Under the pieces are notes generated by a model, which was given only the letters and a program-made list of their open reading frames with translations, did no database searches and was not told the origin of the DNA. A stretch of DNA of 64,000 nt from Oscillospiraceae bacterium (GTDB taxonomy: Bacteria > Bacillota > Clostridia > Oscillospirales > Oscillospiraceae): the NCBI GenBank assembly GCA_020025295.1, contig JAHHSJ010000004.1:1-64000 (forward strand), written 5' to 3'. The translations under genes were made by a program, and so were the position numbers. This document shows positions 16,218 to 25,507 of the stretch, piece after piece (positions within the stretch are counted from its first letter, which is position 1; every line of letters starts with the position of its first letter).

Positions 16218-17645
16218 TTGGAACGAAAAAATATCGTGGTGCCTCAGGAGGCACTGGATGAGCAGATGGAATACTGCCGCCGTGTGCGGAGCTTTATCGC
16301 CCCGGGAGAGAATCCGCTGGCGTTTGTGGACACCTATGGCTGTCAGCAGAACGAAGCGGACTCCGAGCAGATTCGGGGCCTGTTGCAGGAGATGGGCTAC
16401 GACTTCACCGAGGATGAGTCGGAAGCCGATGTGATCGTCATTAACACCTGCGCCGTCCGGGAACATGCGGAAATGCGTGTGCTGGGCAATGTGGGCGCAC
16501 TGACCCACACCAAGAAGAAAAAGCCGGATCAGGTGATCTGCCTGTGCGGCTGTGCCATGCAGGAGCCTCATATGGCGGAGAAAATCCGCCGTTCCTTCCG
16601 CCATGTGGATTTGGTGTTCGGCCCTCATGTGCTGTGGAAGTTCCCCCAGTTCCTCTTTGAGGTGCTGACGAGAAAAAAGCGTGTGTTCTCCACCGACCCC
16701 TGCGACGGCAACATCGTCGAGGGCCTGCCGGTGGTGCGTCAGGGCAAGCTGAAGGCTTGGGTCTCCATCATGTACGGCTGCAACAACTTCTGCTCCTACT
16801 GCATCGTCCCCTATGTCCGGGGCCGGGAGCGCAGCCGTGATCCCCAGCGCATCCTCGACGAGGTGCGCCAGCTGGTGGAGGAAGGGTACAAGGATATTAC
16901 CCTGCTGGGCCAGAATGTCAACTCCTACGGCAAGGATTTGGGCCTCAACATGGACTTTGCCGATCTGCTGAAGGCCTGCAACGACATTCCCGGCGAATTC
17001 CTGCTCCGCTTTATGACCTCTCACCCCAAGGACGCCACCCAGAAGCTGTTTGAGACGATGGCCTCCTGCGAAAAGGTGGCGGCGTCCCTTCACCTGCCGG
17101 TGCAGGCGGGCAATGACCGCATTCTGAAGGTGATGAACCGACATTACACCCGAGCCGAGTATCTGGACCAGATTCGCCGGCTCCGGGAGCTGATTCCCGA
17201 CATTGTGCTGACCAGCGACATCATTGTGGGTTTCCCCGGGGAAACCACCGAGGAATTTGAGGATACCCTGTCCCTCATCGAAGAGGTGGGCTACGATTCT
17301 CTGTTCACCTTCATCTACTCCCGACGGGAGGGCACTCCGGCAGCCAAGATGCCGGATGTGCTGACCAAGGAGGAAATCAGTGCCAACTTCCAGCGTCTGG
17401 TGGCACGGCAGAACGAGATCAGCGCCCAGAAGCACGCCGCCTATGTGGGAAAAATCGTCCGGGTGCTGGTGGACGGCACGGCCGATGATCCCGAGTTCCC
17501 CCTGACCGCCCGTACCGACGGCGGACGGCTGGTTCATCTGAAGGGCGACGAGCAGTTGATTGGCGGCTTCTATCCCTGCAAGATCACGCATGCGTCCAAC
17601 TGGACGCTGTTCGGCGAAATCGCCGCTGAGAAAGAGGTTCATTGA
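16218..17645 (+). CDS. miaB: tRNA-2-methylthio-N6-dimethylallyladenosine synthase MiaB
   Basis: The 475-residue radical-SAM methylthiotransferase adds a 2-methylthio group to i6A37 of tRNAs reading U-starting codons, acting after MiaA, which is encoded in the same run. It has the N-terminal UPF0004 domain with three cluster cysteines (T-Y-G-C, N-T-C-A-V-R-E, L-C-G-C-A). The radical-SAM motif C-N-N-F-C-S-Y-C lies in the middle, with V-R-G-R-E-R-S-R next to it, and a C-terminal TRAM domain. I chose TTG 16218 because GGGAGG sits 8 nt before it. An in-frame TTG at 16182 would place that ribosome site inside the gene. The miaB stop overlaps the spacer of the next gene closely. Confidence 0.95.
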   Translation: MERKNIVVPQEALDEQMEYCRRVRSFIAPGENPLAFVDTYGCQQNEADSEQIRGLLQEMGYDFTEDESEADVIVINTCAVREHAEMRVLGNVGALTHTKKKKPDQVICLCGCAMQEPHMAEKIRRSFRHVDLVFGPHVLWKFPQFLFEVLTRKKRVFSTDPCDGNIVEGLPVVRQGKLKAWVSIMYGCNNFCSYCIVPYVRGRERSRDPQRILDEVRQLVEEGYKDITLLGQNVNSYGKDLGLNMDFADLLKACNDIPGEFLLRFMTSHPKDATQKLFETMASCEKVAASLHLPVQAGNDRILKVMNRHYTRAEYLDQIRRLRELIPDIVLTSDIIVGFPGETTEEFEDTLSLIEEVGYDSLFTFIYSRREGTPAAKMPDVLTKEEISANFQRLVARQNEISAQKHAAYVGKIVRVLVDGTADDPEFPLTARTDGGRLVHLKGDEQLIGGFYPCKITHASNWTLFGEIAAEKEVH

Positions 17646-17647
17646 GT

Positions 17648-18217
17648 ATGGCAAAGAACAACAAGAAAAAGAAAAAGGCGAAAACACCCTTCCACGCCCC
17701 CAAGCGCATGGGCGAAAAGACCCCGATCCTGATGACTCCGATGCTGTGGACCATGTCCGCCGTGTCCATTGCCTTGCAGCTGTTTTTGACCGGCTTTGCC
17801 ATCTTCGTGGCGACCAAGTGGGTGCCGCTGGAGGTGGTAGGCCCCTTCGGCATGAACGCCGGCTATGTGCCGCTGGTTCTGCCCATCGTGCTGTGGGTGC
17901 TGACGCTGGTGGAGCGTATCGGCATCAAGTTTTTGCCGCTGGATATGTGGCGTATGCCCGTGGATGTCCGTGAGGGCATGTTCAAGTGCGGCAGCTGGCT
18001 GCTGAAGCTGGTGACGCTGCTCATCGAGCTGGAATGTGCCGCCGTGTTTCTCTATGTGGATGTGTGCATTTATGTGGGCGCATCGCCGTTGGATGCGGTG
18101 ATGCTCGTCTGGCTGGCAGCGCTGGCGCTGAGCGTCTACCTGCCCTGCCGCTATGCCGGCAAGCTGGGCCGGGGTGAAGTCACCTGGACCCGCGGCATTG
18201 AGCCGGAAACCAAGTAA
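17648..18217 (+). CDS. Unknown four-helix membrane protein between miaB and mutS
   Basis: The 189-residue protein is not recognised. It starts with a strongly basic tail (six consecutive Lys near residues 5-10), then shows about four hydrophobic segments (roughly 33-55, 68-90, 110-135 and 140-160) and a short polar C-terminus. The start ATG is 2 nt after the miaB stop, so translation is probably coupled. The downstream mutS follows after 26 nt. Its place in a tRNA modification and repair run does not by itself imply a role in either. Codon use matches the neighbours. Confidence 0.75.
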   Translation: MAKNNKKKKKAKTPFHAPKRMGEKTPILMTPMLWTMSAVSIALQLFLTGFAIFVATKWVPLEVVGPFGMNAGYVPLVLPIVLWVLTLVERIGIKFLPLDMWRMPVDVREGMFKCGSWLLKLVTLLIELECAAVFLYVDVCIYVGASPLDAVMLVWLAALALSVYLPCRYAGKLGRGEVTWTRGIEPETK

Positions 18218-18243
18218 TTCAGTAAGGAAGAGGGGTGGGTCAC

Positions 18244-20841
18244 ATGGCAAAAGAAAAAGAAATGACCCCCATGCGAAAGCAATATCTGGAATTGAAGGCG
18301 CAGTATCCCGACTGCCTGCTCTTCTTCCGGTTGGGCGATTTTTATGAAATGTTTGACGAGGATGCCCGGACGGCGTCCCGGGAGCTGGACCTCACATTGA
18401 CCACCCGGGACCGGGGCAAGCCCAAGGAGGAGCAGACCCCTATGTGCGGCGTGCCCTTCCACAGCTACCAGTCCTATATGGCTCGGCTGATTGCCAAGGG
18501 CTACAAGGTGGCGATCTGCGAGCAGATGGAGGATCCGGCGACGGCAAAAGGTCTGGTGAGCCGGGACATCATCCGCATCGTCACCCCCGGAACCGTCACC
18601 GACGATTCCATGCTGACCCCGGGCCAGAGCAACTATATCTGCGCCGTGGCGGCAGACGACACCGGCATGGGCGTGTGCTTCTGTGATGTGTCCACCGGTG
18701 AGGCGGAGGCCACCTCCTTCTCCGACGAAGAGGCGGTCACCCATGTCATCAATGAGCTGGGCCGATTCTGCCCCCGGGAGGCGGTGCTGTCCCCGGAGGC
18801 GGCTGCCATTCCGGAACTGACGGAGATGCTGACCAAGCGGCTGGGCTGCTGCTGGCAGGACGGGGGAGAGACCCGGTTCCTGCCGCAGGAGGCCATGGAG
18901 GTGACCAAAAAGCAGTTCCCCGAAGCGGCGGACCTGAGCGTGGTGGCCTATCGGGCTGTGGGCGGCGTGCTCAACTACCTCTATGAAACCCAAAAAACCG
19001 ACCTCAGCTATATGTCCTCCCTGCGGCACTACGAAAGCGACCGCTTTTTGGAACTGGACCTCACCGCACGGCGCAATCTGGAATTGACCGAAACCATGCG
19101 CGGCGGCGAGAAAAAGGGCAGCCTGCTGTGGGTGCTGGACAAGACCCGCACCGCCATGGGTGCCCGTATGATGCGCAGCTGGATCGAGCGTCCGCTGGTG
19201 TCTCCCACCGCCATCAACCGCCGCCATGCCGGCGTGGAGGAGCTGGTGGAGCACACCCCGGAGCGGGAAGAGCTGCGGCTGTGCCTGAGAGAAATCACCG
19301 ATCTGGAGCGGCTCATCGGCCGAGTCGTGTACGGCTCTGCCAACGCCCGGGATCTGGCGTCGCTGGCTGCCGGTCTGGGGAAAATCCCCCAGCTGCGCAG
19401 TTTGACCGAAAGCCTGCAAAGCCCCATCGTTGCCGAGGTGCGGCGTGGTCTGGACGACCTTGAAGAACTCCGCACCGAGCTTGACCGGGCGCTGGTGGAT
19501 GAACCGCCCCTCACCGTTCGGGAGGGCGGCATGATCCGCCCCGGCTACAACTCCGATGTGGACGAGCTGCGGCGCATTCAGACCGGCGGACGGGAGCTGG
19601 TGGCTGAGATGGAGGCCAGAGTCAAGGAAGAGTGCGGCATCCGCAATCTGAAGGTCAGCTATAACAAGGTGTTCGGCTACTACATCGAGGTGGCGAAAAG
19701 TCAGGCGGACTTGGTGCCGGAGCATTGGGTGCGCAAGCAGACCACCGTCAACTCCGAGCGTTACATCAATCAGGAGCTGAAGGAGCTGGAGCACACCATT
19801 TTCTCTGCCGGAGATAAGGTGAAGGCACTGGAATACCAGCTGTTTTCCACCCTTCGGGATAAGGCCGCCGGTCAGATGGCGGAGGTTCAGGCCACCGCCC
19901 GTGCCGTGGCAAAGCTGGATGTGCTGTGCAGCTTTGCGGAAGTGGCGGTAAAGAATCACTATGTCCGCCCCCTGATGGACGAGTCCGGTGTCATTGACAT
20001 CAAGGAAGGCCGCCATCCGGTGGTGGAGCAGGTGCTGAAGGACGCATGGTTCGTCCCCAACAACACCTATATGGACGGCAAGGAGGATACCCTTGCCATT
20101 ATCACCGGCCCCAATATGGCCGGTAAGTCCACCTATATGCGTCAGGTGGCGCTCATCTGCCTGATGGCACAGGCCGGTTCCTTTGTTCCGGCGGCAAGTG
20201 CGCATCTGGGCGTGGTGGATCGGGTGTTTACCCGCATCGGCGCCAGCGACGATCTGGCAGCCGGCGCCTCCACCTTTATGGTGGAGATGAACGAGGTGGC
20301 GGAAATCCTCAAGCACGCCACCAAGCACAGCCTGCTCATTCTGGACGAAATCGGACGAGGCACCTCCACCTATGACGGCATGAGCATTGCCCGAGCCGTG
20401 CTGGAGTACTGCGCCGGCAAGAAGCTGGGGGCAAAGACCCTGTTTGCCACCCACTACCATGAGCTGACGGTGCTGGAGGGTCAGATTCCCGGCGTGAAGA
20501 ACTACAACATCGCCGCCAAGAAGAAAAAGGACGACATTATTTTCCTCCGCAAGATCGTCCGGGGCGGTGCGGACCAGTCCTACGGCATCGAGGTGGCGAA
20601 GCTTGCCGGTGTGCCGGAGCAGGTCATCCGCCGAGCCCGTACCATTCTGGAGGAGCTGGAACAGGGCGGAGCCCCTGCCCCCAAGCCGAAGGCCGTCGAG
20701 GAGTCGGAGGAGGAGCAGGTGTCCCTGATGGATCTGGGCAGCGTGGAGGTTGCCCGGCGGCTGCGTCAGCTGGATTTGAACACCCTGTCCCCCATTGAAG
20801 CGATGAATCTGCTCTTTGAACTCAAGAGCAAGCTGCAATAA
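18244..20841 (+). CDS. mutS: DNA mismatch repair protein MutS
   Basis: The 865-residue protein recognises mismatches and recruits MutL. It shows the mismatch-binding domain with the F-Y-E motif (G-D-F-Y-E-M-F near residue 33), connector and lever domains (about 130-560), then the ABC-type ATPase: Walker A G-P-N-M-A-G-K-S-T (about 622-630), Walker B L-L-I-L-D-E-I-G-R-G-T, and the F-A-T-H-Y-H-E switch. A helix-turn-helix dimerisation end follows. ATG 18244 is preferred over an in-frame GTG 9 nt earlier because GGAAGAGGGG then has normal spacing. Length and motifs are complete, so the protein should be active. Confidence 0.97.
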   Translation: MAKEKEMTPMRKQYLELKAQYPDCLLFFRLGDFYEMFDEDARTASRELDLTLTTRDRGKPKEEQTPMCGVPFHSYQSYMARLIAKGYKVAICEQMEDPATAKGLVSRDIIRIVTPGTVTDDSMLTPGQSNYICAVAADDTGMGVCFCDVSTGEAEATSFSDEEAVTHVINELGRFCPREAVLSPEAAAIPELTEMLTKRLGCCWQDGGETRFLPQEAMEVTKKQFPEAADLSVVAYRAVGGVLNYLYETQKTDLSYMSSLRHYESDRFLELDLTARRNLELTETMRGGEKKGSLLWVLDKTRTAMGARMMRSWIERPLVSPTAINRRHAGVEELVEHTPEREELRLCLREITDLERLIGRVVYGSANARDLASLAAGLGKIPQLRSLTESLQSPIVAEVRRGLDDLEELRTELDRALVDEPPLTVREGGMIRPGYNSDVDELRRIQTGGRELVAEMEARVKEECGIRNLKVSYNKVFGYYIEVAKSQADLVPEHWVRKQTTVNSERYINQELKELEHTIFSAGDKVKALEYQLFSTLRDKAAGQMAEVQATARAVAKLDVLCSFAEVAVKNHYVRPLMDESGVIDIKEGRHPVVEQVLKDAWFVPNNTYMDGKEDTLAIITGPNMAGKSTYMRQVALICLMAQAGSFVPAASAHLGVVDRVFTRIGASDDLAAGASTFMVEMNEVAEILKHATKHSLLILDEIGRGTSTYDGMSIARAVLEYCAGKKLGAKTLFATHYHELTVLEGQIPGVKNYNIAAKKKKDDIIFLRKIVRGGADQSYGIEVAKLAGVPEQVIRRARTILEELEQGGAPAPKPKAVEESEEEQVSLMDLGSVEVARRLRQLDLNTLSPIEAMNLLFELKSKLQ

Positions 20842-20872
20842 ACCCAAGTGACCCGGAAAAGAGGTTGAACTT

Positions 20873-22960
20873 ATGCCGAAAATCGTACAACTGGACCCCC
20901 ATGTGGCGGACCTGATCGCCGCCGGTGAGGTGGTGGAGCGCCCGGCCAGTGTGGTCAAGGAGCTGACCGAGAACGCCATTGACGCCGGAGCCTCTTCGGT
21001 GACGGTGGAAATTCAGCGGGGCGGCATGACCTATATCCGGGTGACGGACAACGGCTGCGGCATCGCACCGGAGGATTGCCTGACGGCATTTTTGCGTCAT
21101 GCCACCAGCAAAATCCGCACCGAGTACGATCTGGAGGCCATCGGCACGCTGGGCTTCCGTGGAGAAGCGCTGGCTGCCATCGCCGCCGTGAGCCGGGTGG
21201 AGCTGATGACCTGTACCGCCGACGCTCCGGCAGGAACTGCTCTGGTGCTGGAAGCCGGCGTGGTCCGGGAGCATACCGAGGTGGGCTGCCCCAGAGGTAC
21301 CACCTTCGTGGTCCGGGATTTGTTTTTCAACACCCCGGCCCGTCAGAAATTCATGAAAAAGGACTCTGCCGAGGGCAGCGCCGTGTTTGCCGTGGTGCAG
21401 CACGCCGCCCTGTCCCATCCGGAGGTTTCCTTCCGCTTTTTGCGGGAAGGCCGGGAGGAGCTGTTCACCTCCGGGGACGGCAGCCTGAAAAATGCCGTCT
21501 ATGCCGTGCTGGGCCGAGAGGTGGCGCTGGGTCTGATTCCCTGTAAGGGCAGCGGAGAAGAGCTGCAGGTGGAGGGATTCCTCTCCAAGCCGGTGTGCTG
21601 CCGCGGCAGCCGTGCCGGACAGTTCTTCTTCGTCAACGGGCGCTATGTGAAGTCCCGCACCATGCAGGCGGCGCTGGAGCAGGCCTATGCCAATCGGAAG
21701 ATGGTGGGCAAGTTCCCCTCCTGCGTGCTGCATATCACCACCCGTCTGTCCGGCGTGGATGTGAATGTTCACCCCACCAAGACGGAAGTGAAGTTTACCA
21801 GTGAAAAACGGCTGTTTGACGCCGTGTACTATGCCGCCATGGCGACGCTGGACGCTCAGGCGGACACCCCCAAGGCGGTGCTGGAGCCGAAGAAAGCGGA
21901 GCCGGTGGTGGAAAAGCACGACCATGTGACTCCGAACCAGACCTTCTTCCGCACCATGTCCGCCCAGCAGTTCCGCAGCGAGCTGCAAAGCGAGGGCAAG
22001 CCGGACTACCACGGCGTAGGCCGTGCCCCGGAGAAGCGTCCTCCCATTGCACCGTCTACCATCCGGCCCGTCGCTCCTGTGACGAAGCAGACTCCCGTGA
22101 GCAGACCTGCCGCCCCCGTGGTGGAGCAGACTTCGGTGAGCCGTCCCGTCACTCCTGTGGTGGAGCAGGCCCCGGTGAGCCGACCCGTCGCCCCCGTGGT
22201 GGAGCAGTCCCCGGTCAGCCGTCCGGTTTCCCCTGTGACGGAACCGGCGGAAGATGTGCCGGGGCGTCCGGTGGAACCGCCTGTGGAGAAAATCGTCCCG
22301 GCAGAGCCGAAGGCGGAAGCCACGGCAGCGCCGGAAATTGTGGTTCCCACCGGGGATGAGACTCCGGCTGAGCAGGCGGAAGAACGCCCCGACGCACCGG
22401 ACTGGCGCATGGCCGGTGAGGTGCTGAACACCTACATCATCGTGGAGCGGGGCGAGGAAGTCTGGTTTATCGACAAGCACGCCGCCCACGAGCGGCTGAA
22501 CTTTGATCGGCTGAAGGCCATGCACCACCGCCCCATGGGTCAGCTGCTGCTGACCCCTCAGGTGCTGCGGCTCACGCCGGAGGAGAGCGAGGTGCTGCTG
22601 GAGCACCTGCCTCTGCTGGCGGAATTTGCCTTTGAGGTGGAGGACTTCGGCGGCGGCAGCCTGCTGGTGCGCCAGTGCCCGGACTATGTGGGACAGGATC
22701 AGATCGAGTCGGTGCTGGAGGACATCGCCACCCGGCTGCTGACCACCGGAAACGCCGACCCGGACGCCGCCCGGGACGAGGTGCTCCACTCCATGGCCTG
22801 CAAGGCCGCCATCAAGGGCGGCTGGGTCAGCGGCAAGGAGGAACTGGCCGCCCTCTGTCAGGCGGTGATGACGGATCAGATCCGCCACTGCCCTCACGGC
22901 AGACCCGTGGCCATCAAATTGACCCGAAAAGAACTGGAAAAGCAGTTCAAACGGGCGTAA
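20873..22960 (+). CDS. mutL: DNA mismatch repair protein MutL (endonuclease type)
   Basis: The 695-residue protein couples MutS to strand nicking. The N-terminal GHKL ATPase (1-330) shows E-N-A-I-D-A-G, D-N-G-C-G-I, A-T-S-K-I and G-F-R-G-E-A-L. A long linker (about 340-500) contains a Pro/Val-rich tandem repeat. The C-terminal domain carries the endonuclease signature as D-K-H-A-A-H-E-R (usual form D-Q-H-A), with A-C-K-A-A-I-K and C-P-H-G-R-P completing the metal site. This matches the nicking MutL of bacteria without MutH. It follows mutS by 31 nt with AAAAGAGG before the ATG. Confidence 0.96.
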   Translation: MPKIVQLDPHVADLIAAGEVVERPASVVKELTENAIDAGASSVTVEIQRGGMTYIRVTDNGCGIAPEDCLTAFLRHATSKIRTEYDLEAIGTLGFRGEALAAIAAVSRVELMTCTADAPAGTALVLEAGVVREHTEVGCPRGTTFVVRDLFFNTPARQKFMKKDSAEGSAVFAVVQHAALSHPEVSFRFLREGREELFTSGDGSLKNAVYAVLGREVALGLIPCKGSGEELQVEGFLSKPVCCRGSRAGQFFFVNGRYVKSRTMQAALEQAYANRKMVGKFPSCVLHITTRLSGVDVNVHPTKTEVKFTSEKRLFDAVYYAAMATLDAQADTPKAVLEPKKAEPVVEKHDHVTPNQTFFRTMSAQQFRSELQSEGKPDYHGVGRAPEKRPPIAPSTIRPVAPVTKQTPVSRPAAPVVEQTSVSRPVTPVVEQAPVSRPVAPVVEQSPVSRPVSPVTEPAEDVPGRPVEPPVEKIVPAEPKAEATAAPEIVVPTGDETPAEQAEERPDAPDWRMAGEVLNTYIIVERGEEVWFIDKHAAHERLNFDRLKAMHHRPMGQLLLTPQVLRLTPEESEVLLEHLPLLAEFAFEVEDFGGGSLLVRQCPDYVGQDQIESVLEDIATRLLTTGNADPDAARDEVLHSMACKAAIKGGWVSGKEELAALCQAVMTDQIRHCPHGRPVAIKLTRKELEKQFKRA
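22076..22231 (+). repeat. 39-bp tandem repeat (four units) in the mutL linker
   Basis: Residues 402-453 are four units of a 13-residue motif of the form P-V-(V/T)-(E/K)-Q-x-x-V-S-R-P-x-x, with a 39-bp period in DNA. They lie in the disordered linker, where copy number change would be tolerated. Confidence 0.85.
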
Positions 22961-22983
22961 CATACCAAAAAGGAAGTGAATCC

Positions 22984-23922
22984 ATGGCCCCTCAGGTGAT
23001 TTGTGTGGTGGGCCCCACCGCATCGGGGAAAACGGCGCTGGGCGTGTGGCTGGCGCAGCAATATAACGGCGAAGTGGTGAGTTTTGACTCCATGCAGATC
23101 TATCGGGGCATGGATATTGGCACTGCAAAGCCCACCGAAGCGGAAATGGAGGGGATCCCCCACCACATGATTGATGTGGTGGAGCCGGAGGAGGATTTCT
23201 CCGTTCAGACATACCGCACCATGGCCACTCCCATCGTGGAGGACATCCTCAAACGGGGCAAGCGCCCCATTTTGGTGGGGGGCACCGGACTCTATCTGGA
23301 CGCCCTGCTCCGGGGACATGATTTCGCCGTCCGCAGTACCGGCTGGCGGGAAACACTCACGGCCCGGTTTGAAGCCGAGGGCATTGACCCCTTGTGGCAG
23401 GAGCTGGAGCAGGTGGACCCGGAGGCCGCCGGACGGCTGTCTCCCAACGACACCAAACGGGTGATCCGGGCGCTGGAGGTCTGGCACGAAACGGGCAAGA
23501 CCATCACCCAGCACAATCTGGAGACGAAAGCCATCCCGGATCGGTTTACGGCGCTGAAGCTGGGCCTCAATTTTGAAAACCGGGCGGACCTCTGGGCACG
23601 CATCGACCGCCGGGTGGATTTGATGGCGGAACAGGGGCTGGCGGAGGAAGTCCGTCGGCTGCTGGAGCGGGGCATTTCCCCCGACTGCACCGCCATGCAG
23701 GCCATCGGCTACAAGGAGCTGGCCCGTGCCGTCCGGGGCGAAGCGGAGCTTCAGCCCGCTTTGGAGGAAGTGAAGCTGCGCTCCCGACAGTATGCCAAGC
23801 GGCAGTTGACTTGGTTCCGACGGGATCCGGACACAAAGTGGTTTTCCCACCCCAGTCCCGTGTCCATGGAGGCGCTGCGACGCTTTGCGACAGAAAAAGT
23901 GACAGAATCTGGAATACAATGA
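22984..23922 (+). CDS. miaA: tRNA dimethylallyltransferase MiaA
   Basis: The 312-residue enzyme transfers a dimethylallyl group to A37 of tRNA, providing the substrate for MiaB. The start shows a P-loop G-P-T-A-S-G-K-T (residues 9-16), then F-D-S-M-Q-I-Y-R-G-M-D-I-G-T-A-K-P and L-V-G-G-T-G-L-Y. The C-terminal part has A-I-G-Y-K-E and R-Q-Y-A-K-R-Q-L-T-W-F-R. ATG 22984 follows AAGGAAG and lies 23 nt after the mutL stop. A longer open frame upstream is only mutL read in another frame. Confidence 0.96.
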   Translation: MAPQVICVVGPTASGKTALGVWLAQQYNGEVVSFDSMQIYRGMDIGTAKPTEAEMEGIPHHMIDVVEPEEDFSVQTYRTMATPIVEDILKRGKRPILVGGTGLYLDALLRGHDFAVRSTGWRETLTARFEAEGIDPLWQELEQVDPEAAGRLSPNDTKRVIRALEVWHETGKTITQHNLETKAIPDRFTALKLGLNFENRADLWARIDRRVDLMAEQGLAEEVRRLLERGISPDCTAMQAIGYKELARAVRGEAELQPALEEVKLRSRQYAKRQLTWFRRDPDTKWFSHPSPVSMEALRRFATEKVTESGIQ

Positions 23923-23981
23923 CCCGGGGACAAGCCTGACCCGGGCGCGTCCTCGAATTAGAAAAAAGGATGTGTTCCAGT

Positions 23982-24215
23982 ATGGCAAAAGAAACTAATC
24001 ATCTTCAGGATATTTTCCTGACCCGACTTTATCGTTCTCACACCCCGGTCACCCTGTTTTTGATGAATGGGTACCAGCTGCGTGGTGTGGTGACCGGCTT
24101 CGACGCCTTTGTGGTGGTGCTCACCAGCGAGGGCAGACAGCAGGTCATCTACAAGCACGCCATCTCCACCATTGCACCGGAGCGTCCGGTGCCGCTGCGA
24201 GAAGAGGAGAACTGA
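23982..24215 (+). CDS. hfq: RNA chaperone Hfq
   Basis: The 77-residue protein has the Sm1 motif (L-Q-D-I-F-L-T-R-L, then V-T-L-F-L-M-N-G-Y-Q-L-R-G-V-V) and a Sm2-like Y-K-H-A-I-S-T-I near 57-64, where the family has Y-K-H-A-I-S-T. It forms hexamers that bind small RNAs and mRNAs. It follows miaA, the classic miaA-hfq arrangement. ATG 23982 is chosen over an upstream in-frame start because AAAAAAGGA lies at good spacing. A CCCGGG inverted pair at about 23921-23945 may form a hairpin between miaA and hfq. Confidence 0.95.
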   Translation: MAKETNHLQDIFLTRLYRSHTPVTLFLMNGYQLRGVVTGFDAFVVVLTSEGRQQVIYKHAISTIAPERPVPLREEEN

Positions 24216-24249
24216 GCCGGGGGCACTACCCCGAAAGGAATCGAAACAC

Positions 24250-25506
24250 ATGAAACAGGGTAACTTGATCCTTCGTATTCTCATTGGCGTGCTGTTTGCG
24301 GGCATACTGGCCTATTTCGGCATCTACTTCTGGAATGCCTTTACCGCCAACACCGGCACCGCCACCCTGTATACTTACACCGCCGAGGAGCGGGTATCCA
24401 GCAAGGGCTACTTCTTCCGGAATGAAACCGTGCTGTCCCAGCAGTCCGAGACCGCCGAGGTGCTGTGCGCCGAGGGCGAAAAGGTGGGCAACGGCGATGA
24501 GGTGGTGCGCATCTACTCCTCGGCGGAGGATTACAAGGTGCAGAAGGAGCTGGATGAGGCGAAGGCGGAGCTGCAAAGCCTGAATTACATCCTCAGCCGC
24601 ACCGGTGATGCCAGCGACACCATGGAGCTGGATGGGGATATTGTGGACACCTTCACCTCCTTGCAGGCCATGGTGTCCTCCGGACAGCTGACTGACCTCC
24701 GGAACGAGGGCAACGAGCTGCGCAGCCTGATTTTCCGCCGGGACTACACCTACAACGGCGCAGATACCCTGAACCAGCGCATTGCCGATGCTCAGGCCAA
24801 GGTGGACGAGCTGTCCGCCCGGGTGGGCGCCTCCTATGAGAGCGTCACCGCCCCGGAGGCCGGACTGTATTCCGCCAATGTGGACGGCTACGAGGGCATT
24901 ATGACGCTGGAGGCGCTGGACGGCATTACCCCCTCCGCTTTGTCGGAGATGGCCGGTGCGCCGGGTGCGGTGGATGATGCCGCACTGGGTAAACTCATCA
25001 CCAACAGCGGCTGGTACTTTGCCTGCAACCTGAGCGAGGCCGACACCAAGAACATCCACACCGAGTCCAATGTAAAGCTGCGCTTTGCCGATTCTGCCCG
25101 GATTTATACCGCTCAGGTGCAGTATATGAGCAGTGCGGAGGACGGCATGGTGACGGCGGTGTTCCATTCCAAAAACTACGCTCCGCAGCTGGCCGGTCTG
25201 CGCAATCAGTCGGTGGAGATCATCACCGGAACCGCCACCGGCTTCCGTACTCCCAAGCGTGCCGTCCGTGTGGATGAGAACGGTCAGCTGGGTATTTTCC
25301 GCATCAGCGGTGCGCAGGCCCGCTGGGTGCCGGTGACCATCCTCTGGGAAGAGGAAGAGTACTACATCATCAAGCAGGCCCCCAAGCTGGACGAAGAGGG
25401 CAACCCCGCCGAGGAGACCCAGTATGAAAAGGCCGCCCGGCTGAGAGAGGGCAACACCGTGATCGTGACGGGCGATCATCTGTACGACGGAAAGGTGGTT
25501 GACTGA
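24250..25506 (+). CDS. HlyD-like single-pass membrane protein
   Basis: The 418-residue protein has a short cytosolic tip, one transmembrane segment (residues about 9-30) and a long extracellular part. That part starts with a biotinyl-lipoyl/HlyD-like half (A-E-V-L-C-A-E-G-E-K-V-G-N-G-D-E-V near residue 75), contains a short coiled coil (about 95-190), and ends with beta-rich HlyD_D23-like sequence. Membrane-fusion-protein-like genes of this kind sit between hfq/miaA and the ylmE-sepF-divIVA division genes in related Clostridia. No ABC transporter partner is nearby, so a role in efflux is not supported. An envelope or division role is possible by context only. The yggS/ylmE ATG begins 2 nt after this stop. 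Confidence 0.75.
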   Translation: MKQGNLILRILIGVLFAGILAYFGIYFWNAFTANTGTATLYTYTAEERVSSKGYFFRNETVLSQQSETAEVLCAEGEKVGNGDEVVRIYSSAEDYKVQKELDEAKAELQSLNYILSRTGDASDTMELDGDIVDTFTSLQAMVSSGQLTDLRNEGNELRSLIFRRDYTYNGADTLNQRIADAQAKVDELSARVGASYESVTAPEAGLYSANVDGYEGIMTLEALDGITPSALSEMAGAPGAVDDAALGKLITNSGWYFACNLSEADTKNIHTESNVKLRFADSARIYTAQVQYMSSAEDGMVTAVFHSKNYAPQLAGLRNQSVEIITGTATGFRTPKRAVRVDENGQLGIFRISGAQARWVPVTILWEEEEYYIIKQAPKLDEEGNPAEETQYEKAARLREGNTVIVTGDHLYDGKVVD

Positions 25507-25507
25507 G

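Noticed and set aside
22675..22983. Upstream extension of miaA
   Set aside because: The extension is mutL in another frame; miaA has a clear ATG and ribosome site at 22984.
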